From NCBI GenBank assembly GCA_024277115.1, contig JAJRVW010000010.1, forward strand, positions 1 to 61,108: 61,108 nt of DNA, given 5' to 3'. Made by a program: the position numbers and the translations under genes. The first letter of the stretch is position 1. The number at the start of each line of letters is the position of its first letter. This document shows positions 39,327 to 48,242 of the stretch, one piece after another. The stretch comes from Calditrichota bacterium (GTDB taxonomy: Bacteria > Calditrichota > Calditrichia > Calditrichales > J004). Under the pieces are notes generated by a model that had not been told where the DNA came from, did not search any database, and worked only from the letters and a program-made list of their open reading frames with translations.

Positions 39327-41783
39327 ATGGCTGAAAACGAAAATATACTCCCCCGGTTAATTGAAGATGAAATGAAAGAATCGTACCTCGACTATTCAAT
39401 GTCTGTAATAGTTTCGAGGGCGTTGCCCGATGTGCGTGATGGTTTAAAACCTGTTCACCGCAGAGTTCTTTTTGGGATGCGCGAACTTTCCATGTCTTAT
39501 AACCGCCCTTATAAAAAAAGTGCGCGTATTGTTGGAGAGGTCTTAGGAAAGTACCATCCACATGGTGACACCGCTGTTTATGACACAATTGTGAGAATGG
39601 TTCAAGATTTTTCCCTGCGTTATCCTTTAATCGATGGCCAGGGCAATTTTGGTTCGGTGGATGGCGACTCCCCTGCTGCGATGCGTTATACAGAAGTAAG
39701 GATGGATCAAATATCAGATGAACTTCTTACGGATATTGATAAAAATACAGTAAACTTCTCCAGAAACTTTGATGATACATTAGATGAACCAACGGTTTTA
39801 CCAGCAAAAATTCCAAACCTTTTAATAAACGGTTCTACCGGCATTGCGGTTGGCATGGCCACAAATATTCCACCCCATAATCTGCGGGAAGTGATCGAAG
39901 CTGTAAAAGCTACAATCGACAATCCTGAAATTGAAATTTTAGATTTAATGCAATTTGTTAAAGGTCCGGACTTCCCCACTGCTGGAATTTTGTATGGTAC
40001 AGAAGAAATTAAGCGGGCCTATACCACCGGCCGCGGCAAGGCACGTGTTCGCGCGCGCGCATCAACCGAAGAAATGAAAAATGGCCGCACACGTATTATT
40101 GTTTCCGAAATACCCTATCAGGTAAATAAATTGAACCTGCTCAATAAAATAGTTGAGCTTATAAAAGATAAACGGATTGAAGGTATTTCTGATTTACGGG
40201 ACGAATCGGATCGTGATGGTTTACGAATAGTGCTTGAACTTAAAAAAGATATTGATCCGGATGCCATTTTAAACCTGCTTTACAAACACACCCAAATGCA
40301 GACAACATTCGGGATCATTTTACTTGCCCTTGTAAATGGCGAACCAAAAGTTTTAAATCTTAAAGAAATTATTAGTCACTTTATCAACCACAGAATTGAA
40401 GTTGTTGTAAGGCGCACGCAATTTGAGTTGGACCAGGCACAACGTCGGGCACATATTTTAGAAGGCTTGCGCATTGCCATTGATAATATTGATGAAATAA
40501 TCGAACTCATCAAAAAAGCAAGTGATCCGGTGGACGCCCGCGAAAAATTAATACAACGCTTCGGGTTGTCTGAAATCCAGGCAAAAGCTATTTTAGATAT
40601 GCGGCTTCAAAGATTGACAGGCCTGGAGCGTGATAAAATTGAAAATGAGTATCAGGAATTACTTGTTCAGATTGAAGGCTTTAAAGCTATATTGGCCAGC
40701 AAAGAAAAACAATTCCAGATTATTAAAGACGAGTTGGATGAAATTCTTGAACGTTATGCTGATGAGCGTAGGACCGAGATAGTCGAAAATTATGAAGAAA
40801 TTGCTTATGAAGATTTAATTGCTGAAGAGGAAATGGTCATTACAATTTCCCATGGTGGTTTTATAAAAAGATTTGCCTCTCAAGAATATAAAACACAGCA
40901 TCGGGGTGGAAGAGGTGTCTCTGGTGCCAGTGTAAAAGACGAAGATTTTGTTGAGCACTTATTTGTTGCCAGCACGCATGATTATATTTTATTTTTTACT
41001 GATCGTGGGCGTTGTTATTGGCTAAAAGTTTATGCCATTCCGCAGACAAGTAAAACGGCTCGCGGCCGATCAATTATCAACCTGATAAATATCGAACCGG
41101 GAGAAAAAATCCAGGCGTTTGTTTCAGTCCGTAATTTTACCGAAGGCGGGCATATTACAATGGCCACACAAAATGGTACCATTAAAAAAACAGAACTGGA
41201 AAAATTTAGCCGCCCGAGAAAAGGGGGTATAATTGCCATTAATATCCGTGAAGAGGATAAGCTGATCAATGCACAAATTACTTCCGGGGAAGATGAAGTT
41301 TTAATTGTTACCAGAAATGGCCGCTCAATCCATTTTAATGAAAACGACGTGCGATCCGTGGGAAGAAACTCAACAGGTGTTAAGGGTATTACCTTAAAAA
41401 ATGATGACAAAGTTATCTCCATGACGATTGCGGATAAAAATAAGATGCTGCTTACTTTATCAGAATTTGGATATGGCAAGCGTACCCGGATTGAAGACTT
41501 TAGGGTTCAGAATCGTGGTGGAAGTGGGATAATTGCCATGAAAGTAACTGAAAAAACCGGTAAGCTTGCCGCTGCTGTGGAAGTATCTGGTGATGAAGAT
41601 ATAATGATTATCTCAGAAAAAGGTATTGTAATCCGGCAAAAAATTGAGCAGGTTAATATTATTGGTCGCAATACCCAGGGTGTACGCATGATTAGGTTGG
41701 ACAAAAATGACACGGTTAGTGATATAGCCTTGGTAATTAATGGTGACGATGAGCCTGAAGAAGAAGAAGCAACTGAAGAGTAA
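39327..41783 (+). CDS. gyrA: DNA gyrase subunit A
   Basis: An 818-residue gyrase A subunit. The catalytic Tyr is Y121 in AAMRYTEVR, and the GyrA box QHRGGRG is present at the start of the C-terminal beta-propeller, distinguishing gyrase from topoisomerase IV. The residue equivalent to E. coli Ser83 is Thr82 (HGDTAVYD), a common natural variant. The C-terminal tail is acidic. The TAA stop shares its final A with the ATG of rex. Confidence 0.97.
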   Translation: MAENENILPRLIEDEMKESYLDYSMSVIVSRALPDVRDGLKPVHRRVLFGMRELSMSYNRPYKKSARIVGEVLGKYHPHGDTAVYDTIVRMVQDFSLRYPLIDGQGNFGSVDGDSPAAMRYTEVRMDQISDELLTDIDKNTVNFSRNFDDTLDEPTVLPAKIPNLLINGSTGIAVGMATNIPPHNLREVIEAVKATIDNPEIEILDLMQFVKGPDFPTAGILYGTEEIKRAYTTGRGKARVRARASTEEMKNGRTRIIVSEIPYQVNKLNLLNKIVELIKDKRIEGISDLRDESDRDGLRIVLELKKDIDPDAILNLLYKHTQMQTTFGIILLALVNGEPKVLNLKEIISHFINHRIEVVVRRTQFELDQAQRRAHILEGLRIAIDNIDEIIELIKKASDPVDAREKLIQRFGLSEIQAKAILDMRLQRLTGLERDKIENEYQELLVQIEGFKAILASKEKQFQIIKDELDEILERYADERRTEIVENYEEIAYEDLIAEEEMVITISHGGFIKRFASQEYKTQHRGGRGVSGASVKDEDFVEHLFVASTHDYILFFTDRGRCYWLKVYAIPQTSKTARGRSIINLINIEPGEKIQAFVSVRNFTEGGHITMATQNGTIKKTELEKFSRPRKGGIIAINIREEDKLINAQITSGEDEVLIVTRNGRSIHFNENDVRSVGRNSTGVKGITLKNDDKVISMTIADKNKMLLTLSEFGYGKRTRIEDFRVQNRGGSGIIAMKVTEKTGKLAAAVEVSGDEDIMIISEKGIVIRQKIEQVNIIGRNTQGVRMIRLDKNDTVSDIALVINGDDEPEEEEATEE

Positions 41784-42408
41784 TGCAAATGAAAAAAATA
41801 TCAGATTCCACAATACGAAGATTATCAAAGTATTATAGGACTCTTTCTTCACAAATTGAAAAAGGCGTAAGCACAATATCGTCCAATGAAATTGCCCAAT
41901 TAAACAGCATAACCTCTGCACAGGTTCGTAAAGATTTATCTTTTTTTGGGACATTTGGAAAAAGAGGCCTTGGATATAACACCGAGCAATTAAAAGATCA
42001 GATCGCAAATATTTTGGGGCTAAAAAAAGAATGGCGTGTTGGTCTTGTGGGTTTTGGAAATATTGGCCGGGCCCTGTTAAGATACGACGAGTTTAAAAAA
42101 CAAGGTTTTAATATAAAGGCAATTTTTGATAACGACCCGACAAAACTTGGCCAGCAGATTGATAACCTGAAAATTGATAAAATTGAAGATGCATGTAATG
42201 TTGTGGCAAAAGAAAAATAGAAATAATAATTGTTGCTGCGCCTAGTCAATATGCACAAATAATAGTTGATCAATTTATTGAATGTGGGATCAAGGCATTC
42301 CTAAATTTTGCTCCAATTAGCTTAAAGGTTCCCGATGATGTTCTTGTTAAAAATGAAAATATGTCTATAGAGCTGGAAGCGCTCTCATATTTCCTTTTTA
42401 ATAAGTAG
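41783..42408 (+). pseudogene. rex: Redox-sensing repressor Rex, frameshifted
   Basis: The first 145 codons (41783-42217) give the winged-helix domain (ISSNEIAQLNSITSAQVRKDL) and the Rossmann NAD(H) domain with VGFGNIGRALLRY. They stop at TAG 42218-42220. The rest of a normal Rex continues in the -1 frame from 42217 as KIEIIIVAAPSQYAQIIVDQF through NFAPISLKVP to LEALSYF, stopping at TAG 42406-42408. The combined length (about 207) is that of Rex. The shift is at an A-run (gaaaaatag). Rex binds operators according to the NADH/NAD+ ratio; the truncated form would lack the domain-swapped C-terminus. Sequencing or assembly error in the homopolymer is the leading explanation. Confidence 0.88.
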
Positions 42409-42499
42409 GCCATAATGAGTTTTGATTCAAGAAAACTCATCGTGTATTGGATTGCTTAGTATTAAAAATAATTAGTATATATCAAACTGATTCTTAATA

Positions 42500-42538
42500 A
42501 AAAAAAGGATTGTCTTTTAAAGACAATCCTTTTTTTTG
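42500..42538. terminator. Bidirectional terminator between rex and TPR lipoprotein genes
   Basis: A perfect 13-base stem (aaggattgtcttt / aaagacaatcctt) with a 1-2 base loop, flanked by an A-run on the left and a T-run of at least 8 on the right. It lies between convergent genes and can end both transcripts. Confidence 0.92.
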
Positions 42539-42553
42539 TAATCTGACGCTGTA

Positions 42554-43636
42554 TTATTTTTCTAACTCATCTGCACGTTGAAAGGCTGCGGTGGCTTTCT
42601 CTTTTTCATTCAAAAAAGTATAGCTTTTGGCCAGGTCAATCCACATCTGTGCGTCTTCAGGAAATAATTCGACCCCTTCTTCCAAAGTCTCTTTTGCATC
42701 TTCAAACTTTTTATTTTGTAGTTCGGCATTGCCTTTAAGCTGGTAAGAGCTTTTAAAATCAGGATTAATCTCAATCGATTTTTCAAAAAATTCTATAGCC
42801 ATGTTCAGCTTTTCAGTTTTGGTCTCTTCGGGAATACCTTCTACTACAGCGGCTTTATAGAGAAGTAAACCTAAGTTGAATGGAATAGCGGAATCGCCTT
42901 CGTTTACCTCAATCGCTTTTTTATAAGCAGGGATAGCTTTCTCTGGCATATTTAAAAAATCATAAGTTTGTGCCAGATAAGTCAAGGCTTCACTATTTTC
43001 ACCATCAATTTCTGTAGCTTTTTCAAAATTTTCTGCTGCTTTATCAAATGCTTTTTGATCATAATAGAACTTACCCAAAGTTAACCATGCCTTTGCAGAG
43101 TCTGGGTACTGGGTTGTTAAATTTATAACACCTTCCAAGGCTTTATCACTTTCACCAATTAGATTATATCCCTGGTTGATTAAATTTAAAGCGCCATAAC
43201 TTTCCTTGATTATATTTGCATCAGTAAATCTTTTGATTGCAGTCATCATAACTTTTTTTGCTTCGTCGGTAGAATGATCTTCAAGTTTTAAATATTTATT
43301 ATAAGATTGAACGCCACCGTTAAATTTACTGGCAAAATAAGTTTGCTTATCGATGCTAATTTTTTGCTCGAAGGTTTTAGCAAGTTCCAAAGATTTATCA
43401 TAAGCCTTCATCATATCGGCAATGCGGTCTTTTTTACCATAAAGTTGGCCAAGTAAATACCAGCCTTCAGGATTTGCAGGATGTTCGGTTGTTACTTTTT
43501 CAGCCAAAGTAAGGGCCTGGTCAATTCTACCATTTTTAAAATGGACAAATGCACCTTCCAGCTCAGGTGGACGGCAACTCGACAAGGCAAGTAGTAATGT
43601 GATGGCAATAATGCCGATTAAATTTAATTTCTTCAT
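42554..43636 (-). CDS. TPR-repeat lipoprotein
   Basis: A 360-residue lipoprotein. The leader MKKLNLIGIIAITLLLALSS ends in the lipobox LSSC (Cys21). The mature part consists of about nine tetratricopeptide repeats (for example GWYLLGQLYGKKDRI, AWLTLGKFYYDQKAF and EALTYLAQTYDFLN). Such proteins are periplasmic scaffolds of envelope complexes. The upstream gene is mtnA, 10 bases away. No specific role can be assigned. Confidence 0.83.
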   Translation of the reverse strand: MKKLNLIGIIAITLLLALSSCRPPELEGAFVHFKNGRIDQALTLAEKVTTEHPANPEGWYLLGQLYGKKDRIADMMKAYDKSLELAKTFEQKISIDKQTYFASKFNGGVQSYNKYLKLEDHSTDEAKKVMMTAIKRFTDANIIKESYGALNLINQGYNLIGESDKALEGVINLTTQYPDSAKAWLTLGKFYYDQKAFDKAAENFEKATEIDGENSEALTYLAQTYDFLNMPEKAIPAYKKAIEVNEGDSAIPFNLGLLLYKAAVVEGIPEETKTEKLNMAIEFFEKSIEINPDFKSSYQLKGNAELQNKKFEDAKETLEEGVELFPEDAQMWIDLAKSYTFLNEKEKATAAFQRADELEK

Positions 43637-43646
43637 TAAAAATCTC

Positions 43647-44681
43647 CTATGGTTGTAATATATTTAGAATTTTATTTTTATCTGGTTTTTCAATAACGCC
43701 CAAATTTGTAATAATAGCAGTCACAAATTCGGCGGGTGTTATATCAAAAGCAGGATTATACACATTATAATTATCAGAATTGCCTATGCCCCAAAATGAA
43801 ACAACTTCTTCTTTCGAACGCATTTCGATTGGTATGTCTCTGCTGTTCTCAGCGTTCATATCAAAAGTAGAATCAGGCGCCGCCACATAAAACGGTATAT
43901 TAAAATGTTTGGCTAAAACAGCGAGTGGGAACGTACCAATTTTATTGGCAAAATCCCCATTTAAGGCTATGCGATCTGCCCCGACGACAACGGCATCAAT
44001 TAAATTCTGAGAAAATAAGCTTCCCGCAGCGTTATCCGAAAGTAGCGTGCATGGTACATTATTTTGCGAAAGCTCAAAATAGGTTAACCGGGCGCCTTGC
44101 CCAAGCGGCCTTGTCTCGTCAACATAAACATGTAATTTTTTATTTATTTTAAACGTCTCATAAAGTACAGATAAGGCTGTGCCGTTTCCACCTGTGGCTA
44201 ATATCCCCGCATTACAATGCGTGATTACATTATTATATTCTTTGAAAATTTTTGTGCCAAAATAACCAATTTTTTCACAACTTTTCCTATCTTCTGCATG
44301 TATTGAAAGTGCACACTTTTTAAGTTCTTCCAATAAAATATTTGATGTCCGCTCATTAAAATTAGAGTAGGCAGATTTCATTTTATTTATGGCAAAAAAT
44401 AAATTTACGGCTGTAGGCCGTGATAATGCCACCCTTTTACAAATAATATTGAACGATTTCTGGGACAAACTCCCTTTTTCCGTTAAAAGTTTTGCTTCAA
44501 GAAAAATTGAGTATGCAGCAATAATGCCAATTGCCGGCGCTCCACGAACACGTAGCTTTTTAATAGCTTCGATGGATTTGTTTAAACTGGCAAGAGTTAT
44601 TATTTTAATCTGCTTTGGTAACAGAGTTTGGTCTATTATTTTTAAAGTATCATTTTTAAATGATATGGCTTCTAATTTCAT
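43647..44681 (-). CDS. mtnA: Methylthioribose-1-phosphate isomerase
   Basis: A 344-residue eIF2B-alpha-like enzyme of the methionine salvage pathway, converting 5-methylthioribose-1-phosphate to methylthioribulose-1-phosphate. The catalytic Cys156 (ITHCNAG) and Asp236 (GADRIALNGD) are present, as is the RGAPAIGIIAAY motif at about 46-57. No other methionine-salvage gene is nearby. The similarity to ribose-1,5-bisphosphate isomerase is a caveat, but the sequence looks like the bacterial MtnA. Confidence 0.9.
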   Translation of the reverse strand: MKLEAISFKNDTLKIIDQTLLPKQIKIITLASLNKSIEAIKKLRVRGAPAIGIIAAYSIFLEAKLLTEKGSLSQKSFNIICKRVALSRPTAVNLFFAINKMKSAYSNFNERTSNILLEELKKCALSIHAEDRKSCEKIGYFGTKIFKEYNNVITHCNAGILATGGNGTALSVLYETFKINKKLHVYVDETRPLGQGARLTYFELSQNNVPCTLLSDNAAGSLFSQNLIDAVVVGADRIALNGDFANKIGTFPLAVLAKHFNIPFYVAAPDSTFDMNAENSRDIPIEMRSKEEVVSFWGIGNSDNYNVYNPAFDITPAEFVTAIITNLGVIEKPDKNKILNILQP

Positions 44682-44779
44682 AAAGCTTTAAATATAAGAA
44701 AAATTGTAAAAGTATTAAATACCTTATTTAATTTCAGTAAAAGTGAAATATAATTATAATTATTTAAAAAAGGAAAAAA

Positions 44780-45595
44780 ATGAATCTTGCTAAGCGTGGC
44801 ATTATATTACTTTTGTTTTTTGTATGCTCTAATTTATTTGCACAGGAAGAGTCTTTCGAAGAACAAAGTTTCTTTAAAAAACTTGAACAATCTTATTATT
44901 CATTGGCATCAACAAATGTTAAAAATTTTACAGTATTACTTACAAATTTAAAAACAGAGACCTTTGCAAAAAATAATTGGAACAATGCTGAAATTTTTCC
45001 GCTTCAACTGATCTGGTTATCGTCAAACAAATTGTTTTTGGCAGAACAAGGCGTGCCTTCCCTAAACGACTCTACAAAAAAACTCTATACACCGATGGTG
45101 TCAGACTTAAAAAAACAAGTTACGGGCATACTTTTTGATTTTAAAAGATTTTACTTAAACGGGATCAATAAAAGTATTTCGCAAGACTATGTTTTAAGAG
45201 AAATGAATGATATTGTTGAAATAAAATTTCATTCAATTTTAAAAGGCGATACTACAAGCTATACATATTCTTTTGGAAAAAACGGCTTATGCTTAAAAAT
45301 TGAGACACTCACTTTAGCAAGTAACACACATATTACAACTTACCCTCAATTTAAAATTGTTAAGACAAAATGGTTAATTACCGGATGGGAAGTTCAGATA
45401 ACAAAAAATAATCAAATTGAAACGGGCTTTATCATAGAGCTAAAAAGTAAAATATTGGGAGAAAATTGGGTGCCGTCCGAAATGTATATTACCGTACAAC
45501 AATCAAAAACACGCGGCACCACATATCAGGATGTAATAAAGTTTAGGAGTTTTTTATTTAACCAGCCCTTGCAATATATTCAATCTGTAAAGTAG
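44780..45595 (+). CDS. Exported protein of unknown function
   Basis: A 271-residue protein with signal peptide (about 1-21, ending FAQ). The rest is beta-rich, with stretches such as FSFGKNG and WVPSEMYITVQQSK resembling LolA/LppX-like open barrels (about 100-265), where an N-terminal helix precedes. No motif is diagnostic. It lies alone on the plus strand between mtnA and the ECF sigma factor, and is a candidate outer-membrane lipid or lipoprotein carrier, at low certainty. Confidence 0.7.
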   Translation: MNLAKRGIILLLFFVCSNLFAQEESFEEQSFFKKLEQSYYSLASTNVKNFTVLLTNLKTETFAKNNWNNAEIFPLQLIWLSSNKLFLAEQGVPSLNDSTKKLYTPMVSDLKKQVTGILFDFKRFYLNGINKSISQDYVLREMNDIVEIKFHSILKGDTTSYTYSFGKNGLCLKIETLTLASNTHITTYPQFKIVKTKWLITGWEVQITKNNQIETGFIIELKSKILGENWVPSEMYITVQQSKTRGTTYQDVIKFRSFLFNQPLQYIQSVK

Positions 45596-46174
45596 CTATT
45601 TTTTACGTTTGGTGTTTTCGTTAATATATCCACGTTTTTGTGCATAACTCCACAGGGTGCGTTGCAGTAATTTCCTGCCACGGTATAAACGGGACATAAC
45701 TGTGCCCAAAGGTGAATTTATAATATTGGCAATCTCGTTATAAGAAAACCCTTCCACATCGCAAAGAAGAACAACTAATCGAAACTGATAGGGAAGGTTC
45801 TCCAGGGCTGTTTTAATATCATCCTCAAAATAAGCCTCGGTTATATCGCCTTTGGATTCTACCTGGTCCGGGTTGATCAATTCACTCTTTTTATAAAGGG
45901 CAAAATCTTCCAAATCATCATAGCTCACTTTTTGGGGCGCTTTTACTGCCTTGCGGTAAGCTGTAATAAAGGTGTTGACTAAAATCCTAAAAACCCATGC
46001 CCTAAAATTTGTATTGGCCTGGTATTGGTCCAGGGCACGATACGCTTTGTACAAAGCTTCCTGTACCAGGTCTTCTGCATCAGACTTATTGCGTGCCATG
46101 CGCATTGCGGTACTATGCAAGGAAGGAAAATGCGGTTTAATAAGCAGGGAGAATCTTTGTTGTCTTTGATTCAT
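45596..46174 (-). CDS. ECF-family RNA polymerase sigma factor
   Basis: A 192-residue sigma-70 family protein. The sigma-2 region has ARNKSDAEDLVQEALYKAY and FRAWVFRILVNTFIT, and the sigma-4 region has LPYQFRLVVLLCDVEGFSYNEIANIINSP followed by GTVMSRLYRGRK. It has no sigma-1.1/3 domains, so it belongs to the ECF group. No anti-sigma gene with a typical transmembrane zinc-finger domain lies adjacent; a histidine kinase gene precedes it by 62 bases on the same strand. Its regulon is unknown. Confidence 0.93.
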   Translation of the reverse strand: MNQRQQRFSLLIKPHFPSLHSTAMRMARNKSDAEDLVQEALYKAYRALDQYQANTNFRAWVFRILVNTFITAYRKAVKAPQKVSYDDLEDFALYKKSELINPDQVESKGDITEAYFEDDIKTALENLPYQFRLVVLLCDVEGFSYNEIANIINSPLGTVMSRLYRGRKLLQRTLWSYAQKRGYINENTKRKK

Positions 46175-46236
46175 TGTAAACCTTTATGCTGTGAATTGTC
46201 CATTTTAAAGAAAAGGGATTTTTAAATCAAGGGTTC

Positions 46237-47442
46237 TTATATGGAAGAGGTTTTTTTTAGGCTGATTCTAAAAGTGGAGCCTTCATCAATTTTTGAATCT
46301 AATAGAAAAATTTTCCCCTGATGGTAGTCTTCAATAATGCGTTTTGCTAAACTTAAGCCCAGCCCCCAACCCCGTTTTTTAGTACTAAATCCGGGTTTAA
46401 AAACACTTTTCTTATTAACAGGTAAAATACCTTTTCCATTATCGGTAATATCGATATGAAACCATTTGGAGCTTTTTTTTGAATGTAATGAAATCGAAAT
46501 AACCCCATTTTTATTGCCGATCGAGTCAATCGAATTTTTAATTAAATTTTCGATGACCCACTCAAACAAATCACGGTTTAAATCATAATAAAAGGAATCT
46601 TTATTTTTTAGCTCGATCGAAACGTGTTTGTTTAAATTTGGCAGCCGTTTTTTATAATACAAAACAACACCTTCGATAAGCTGATTTATATTTTCACTTT
46701 TAAGTTGTGGAACGGACCCAATTTTGGAAAACCGGTTTGCAATTTTATTTAACCGTAAAAGATCGTTGCTCATCTCCTTTACGGCTGTATCCTTTTGGGA
46801 ATCATCGATGGAAATAAGTTCTAGCCAACCCGAAAGCGAAGTGAGCGGCGTACCAAGTTGGTGCGCTGTTTCTTTGGCCATTCCTACCCAAATATTTCTT
46901 TGTTCACTTTTTTTAATATATGTAAAGCCAATATAGCCAAATAAAATAAAGATTACGGCAATAACTATTGCAAAGACTGGCAGGTTTTTAATCTTGTTAA
47001 TTTCCTCTGGGAAACCATAATAATAATAACCGAGAACAGTTTCCTGATAAGCAATCGGAATGGGTTGGTTCTGGTTTTTAATGGTCTCCAGGTATTCATA
47101 TAAAAAAAGGGAATCCTCTTTATTGAGAGTGTTGACCGTATCCAAATGCGCGCTAATATTTACCCAGCTTTGTGGTTGCCCGTCAATATCGGTGTAAATT
47201 ATAGGATAATCCGCTTTTTTAATAACCTCGTTAAAGAAAAACCCCACATCGTGTTCGGACTCGGGATTATTGATATTGGATTCAAAAACCTTAATCCTAA
47301 ATTGCAGTTCCTTGGTCGATTTTTCTTTTAGTACATCAACCAATTGTTGGGTGTACCATAAAAAGCCACTGATAATTAAAAGGCCTACTACAAAGAGAAG
47401 GCCTTTAAAATTTGCGCTATTTTTTATAAAAAATTGAAACAA
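46237..47442 (-). CDS. Membrane sensor histidine kinase
   Basis: A 401-residue kinase with two membrane segments (about 12-30 and 155-176) bracketing a periplasmic sensor of about 125 residues. The H-box is KETAHQLGTPLTSL with His194, the N-box has IENLIKNSIDSI, and DNGKGI and KRGWGLGLSLAKRI form the G boxes. No response regulator gene adjoins it, so it is an orphan kinase or partners something elsewhere. It sits between an ECF sigma gene and a TPR gene, 9 bases downstream of the latter. Confidence 0.93.
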   Translation of the reverse strand: MFQFFIKNSANFKGLLFVVGLLIISGFLWYTQQLVDVLKEKSTKELQFRIKVFESNINNPESEHDVGFFFNEVIKKADYPIIYTDIDGQPQSWVNISAHLDTVNTLNKEDSLFLYEYLETIKNQNQPIPIAYQETVLGYYYYGFPEEINKIKNLPVFAIVIAVIFILFGYIGFTYIKKSEQRNIWVGMAKETAHQLGTPLTSLSGWLELISIDDSQKDTAVKEMSNDLLRLNKIANRFSKIGSVPQLKSENINQLIEGVVLYYKKRLPNLNKHVSIELKNKDSFYYDLNRDLFEWVIENLIKNSIDSIGNKNGVISISLHSKKSSKWFHIDITDNGKGILPVNKKSVFKPGFSTKKRGWGLGLSLAKRIIEDYHQGKIFLLDSKIDEGSTFRISLKKTSSI

Positions 47443-47451
47443 GAATTTATC

Positions 47452-48213
47452 CTATTGTAAATCTTCCAACATTTCTGCGGCAACTTTTTTATGGTCGGCA
47501 TCATTTGCGTGGCCAATTTCCAAAGCCAGGCATTTTTTCAGGCTTTCGATAGCGAGCGAATCTTCATCCATTACCTCATAAGTAATTGCCAGCTCCAAAT
47601 GATGGTTAATATAGTTCGGGTTAATTTCGATCGCCTTTTTAAAATTGGCAATGGCTGCTTCGTTCGATGCATCTTTTGGCACGCCGCCTAAAAACATATC
47701 TGCAAACCCGCGCTCTATCCAGCTAAGGTTAGAAATTTTTCTGTTCCAACGCCCAAGGACATGATAGGCGATATCATTTTGATCATTGTATTTAACAGCC
47801 AGATCTGCTTCTTTTTTTATTTCTTTAGACATTTTTATGCGTTGCTTTGCTCCGGCATCTAAGGCAACACGTCCCAAAGCAATACTTAAATAAAGATGGC
47901 CATTACTTTTTTCTTCATTATTATGCAGTGCGTTGTGCGCATATTTTTCGGCCTCTTTATAATATGCAGCGCGCTCATCATCATCTTCAAGGTCTTCGCC
48001 CAAATCAATATATGCACGGGATGTTTTCCAGTTTGCCTCATAATTTTCCGGGTTGATGGCAAGTGCTTTTTTGTAATTTTCTAAAGCTTTTTGGTTATCA
48101 AAACTGGCATAGGCTTCATCACCTTGCGCTATAAATGATTCTTCACTTTCCTGACTAATGGCCACGCCGGCGAATAGCCCCAATAGAATTATAAAACTAA
48201 TCAAACGATACAT
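47452..48213 (-). CDS. Exported TPR-repeat protein
   Basis: A 253-residue protein with a signal peptide (about 1-20, ending AISQ). It has tetratricopeptide repeats at about 25-110 and 185-240 (for instance EANWKTSRAYIDLGED and INHHLELAITYEVMD) flanking a less regular middle. The DDDERAAYYKEAEKY helix recalls RMD-like or regulator-of-microtubule-dynamics TPR proteins found in bacteria. It is the gene immediately upstream of the histidine kinase. Confidence 0.82.
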   Translation of the reverse strand: MYRLISFIILLGLFAGVAISQESEESFIAQGDEAYASFDNQKALENYKKALAINPENYEANWKTSRAYIDLGEDLEDDDERAAYYKEAEKYAHNALHNNEEKSNGHLYLSIALGRVALDAGAKQRIKMSKEIKKEADLAVKYNDQNDIAYHVLGRWNRKISNLSWIERGFADMFLGGVPKDASNEAAIANFKKAIEINPNYINHHLELAITYEVMDEDSLAIESLKKCLALEIGHANDADHKKVAAEMLEDLQ

Positions 48214-48242
48214 ACACTCCTCCTAATTTAATGAAATAGCTT

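Noticed and set aside
39560-39600. Fluoroquinolone-resistance change in gyrA (Thr82)
   Set aside because: Thr at this position is common in wild-type gyrases of other phyla, so no resistance claim is justified.
39700-39980. Minus-strand open frames inside gyrA, gyrB and other long genes
   Set aside because: They lie wholly within well-supported genes on the other strand, and show no independent start signal or motif.
42180-42240. Programmed -1 frameshifting in rex
   Set aside because: There is no standard slippery heptamer with a downstream stem or pseudoknot; a homopolymer A-run explains it more simply.
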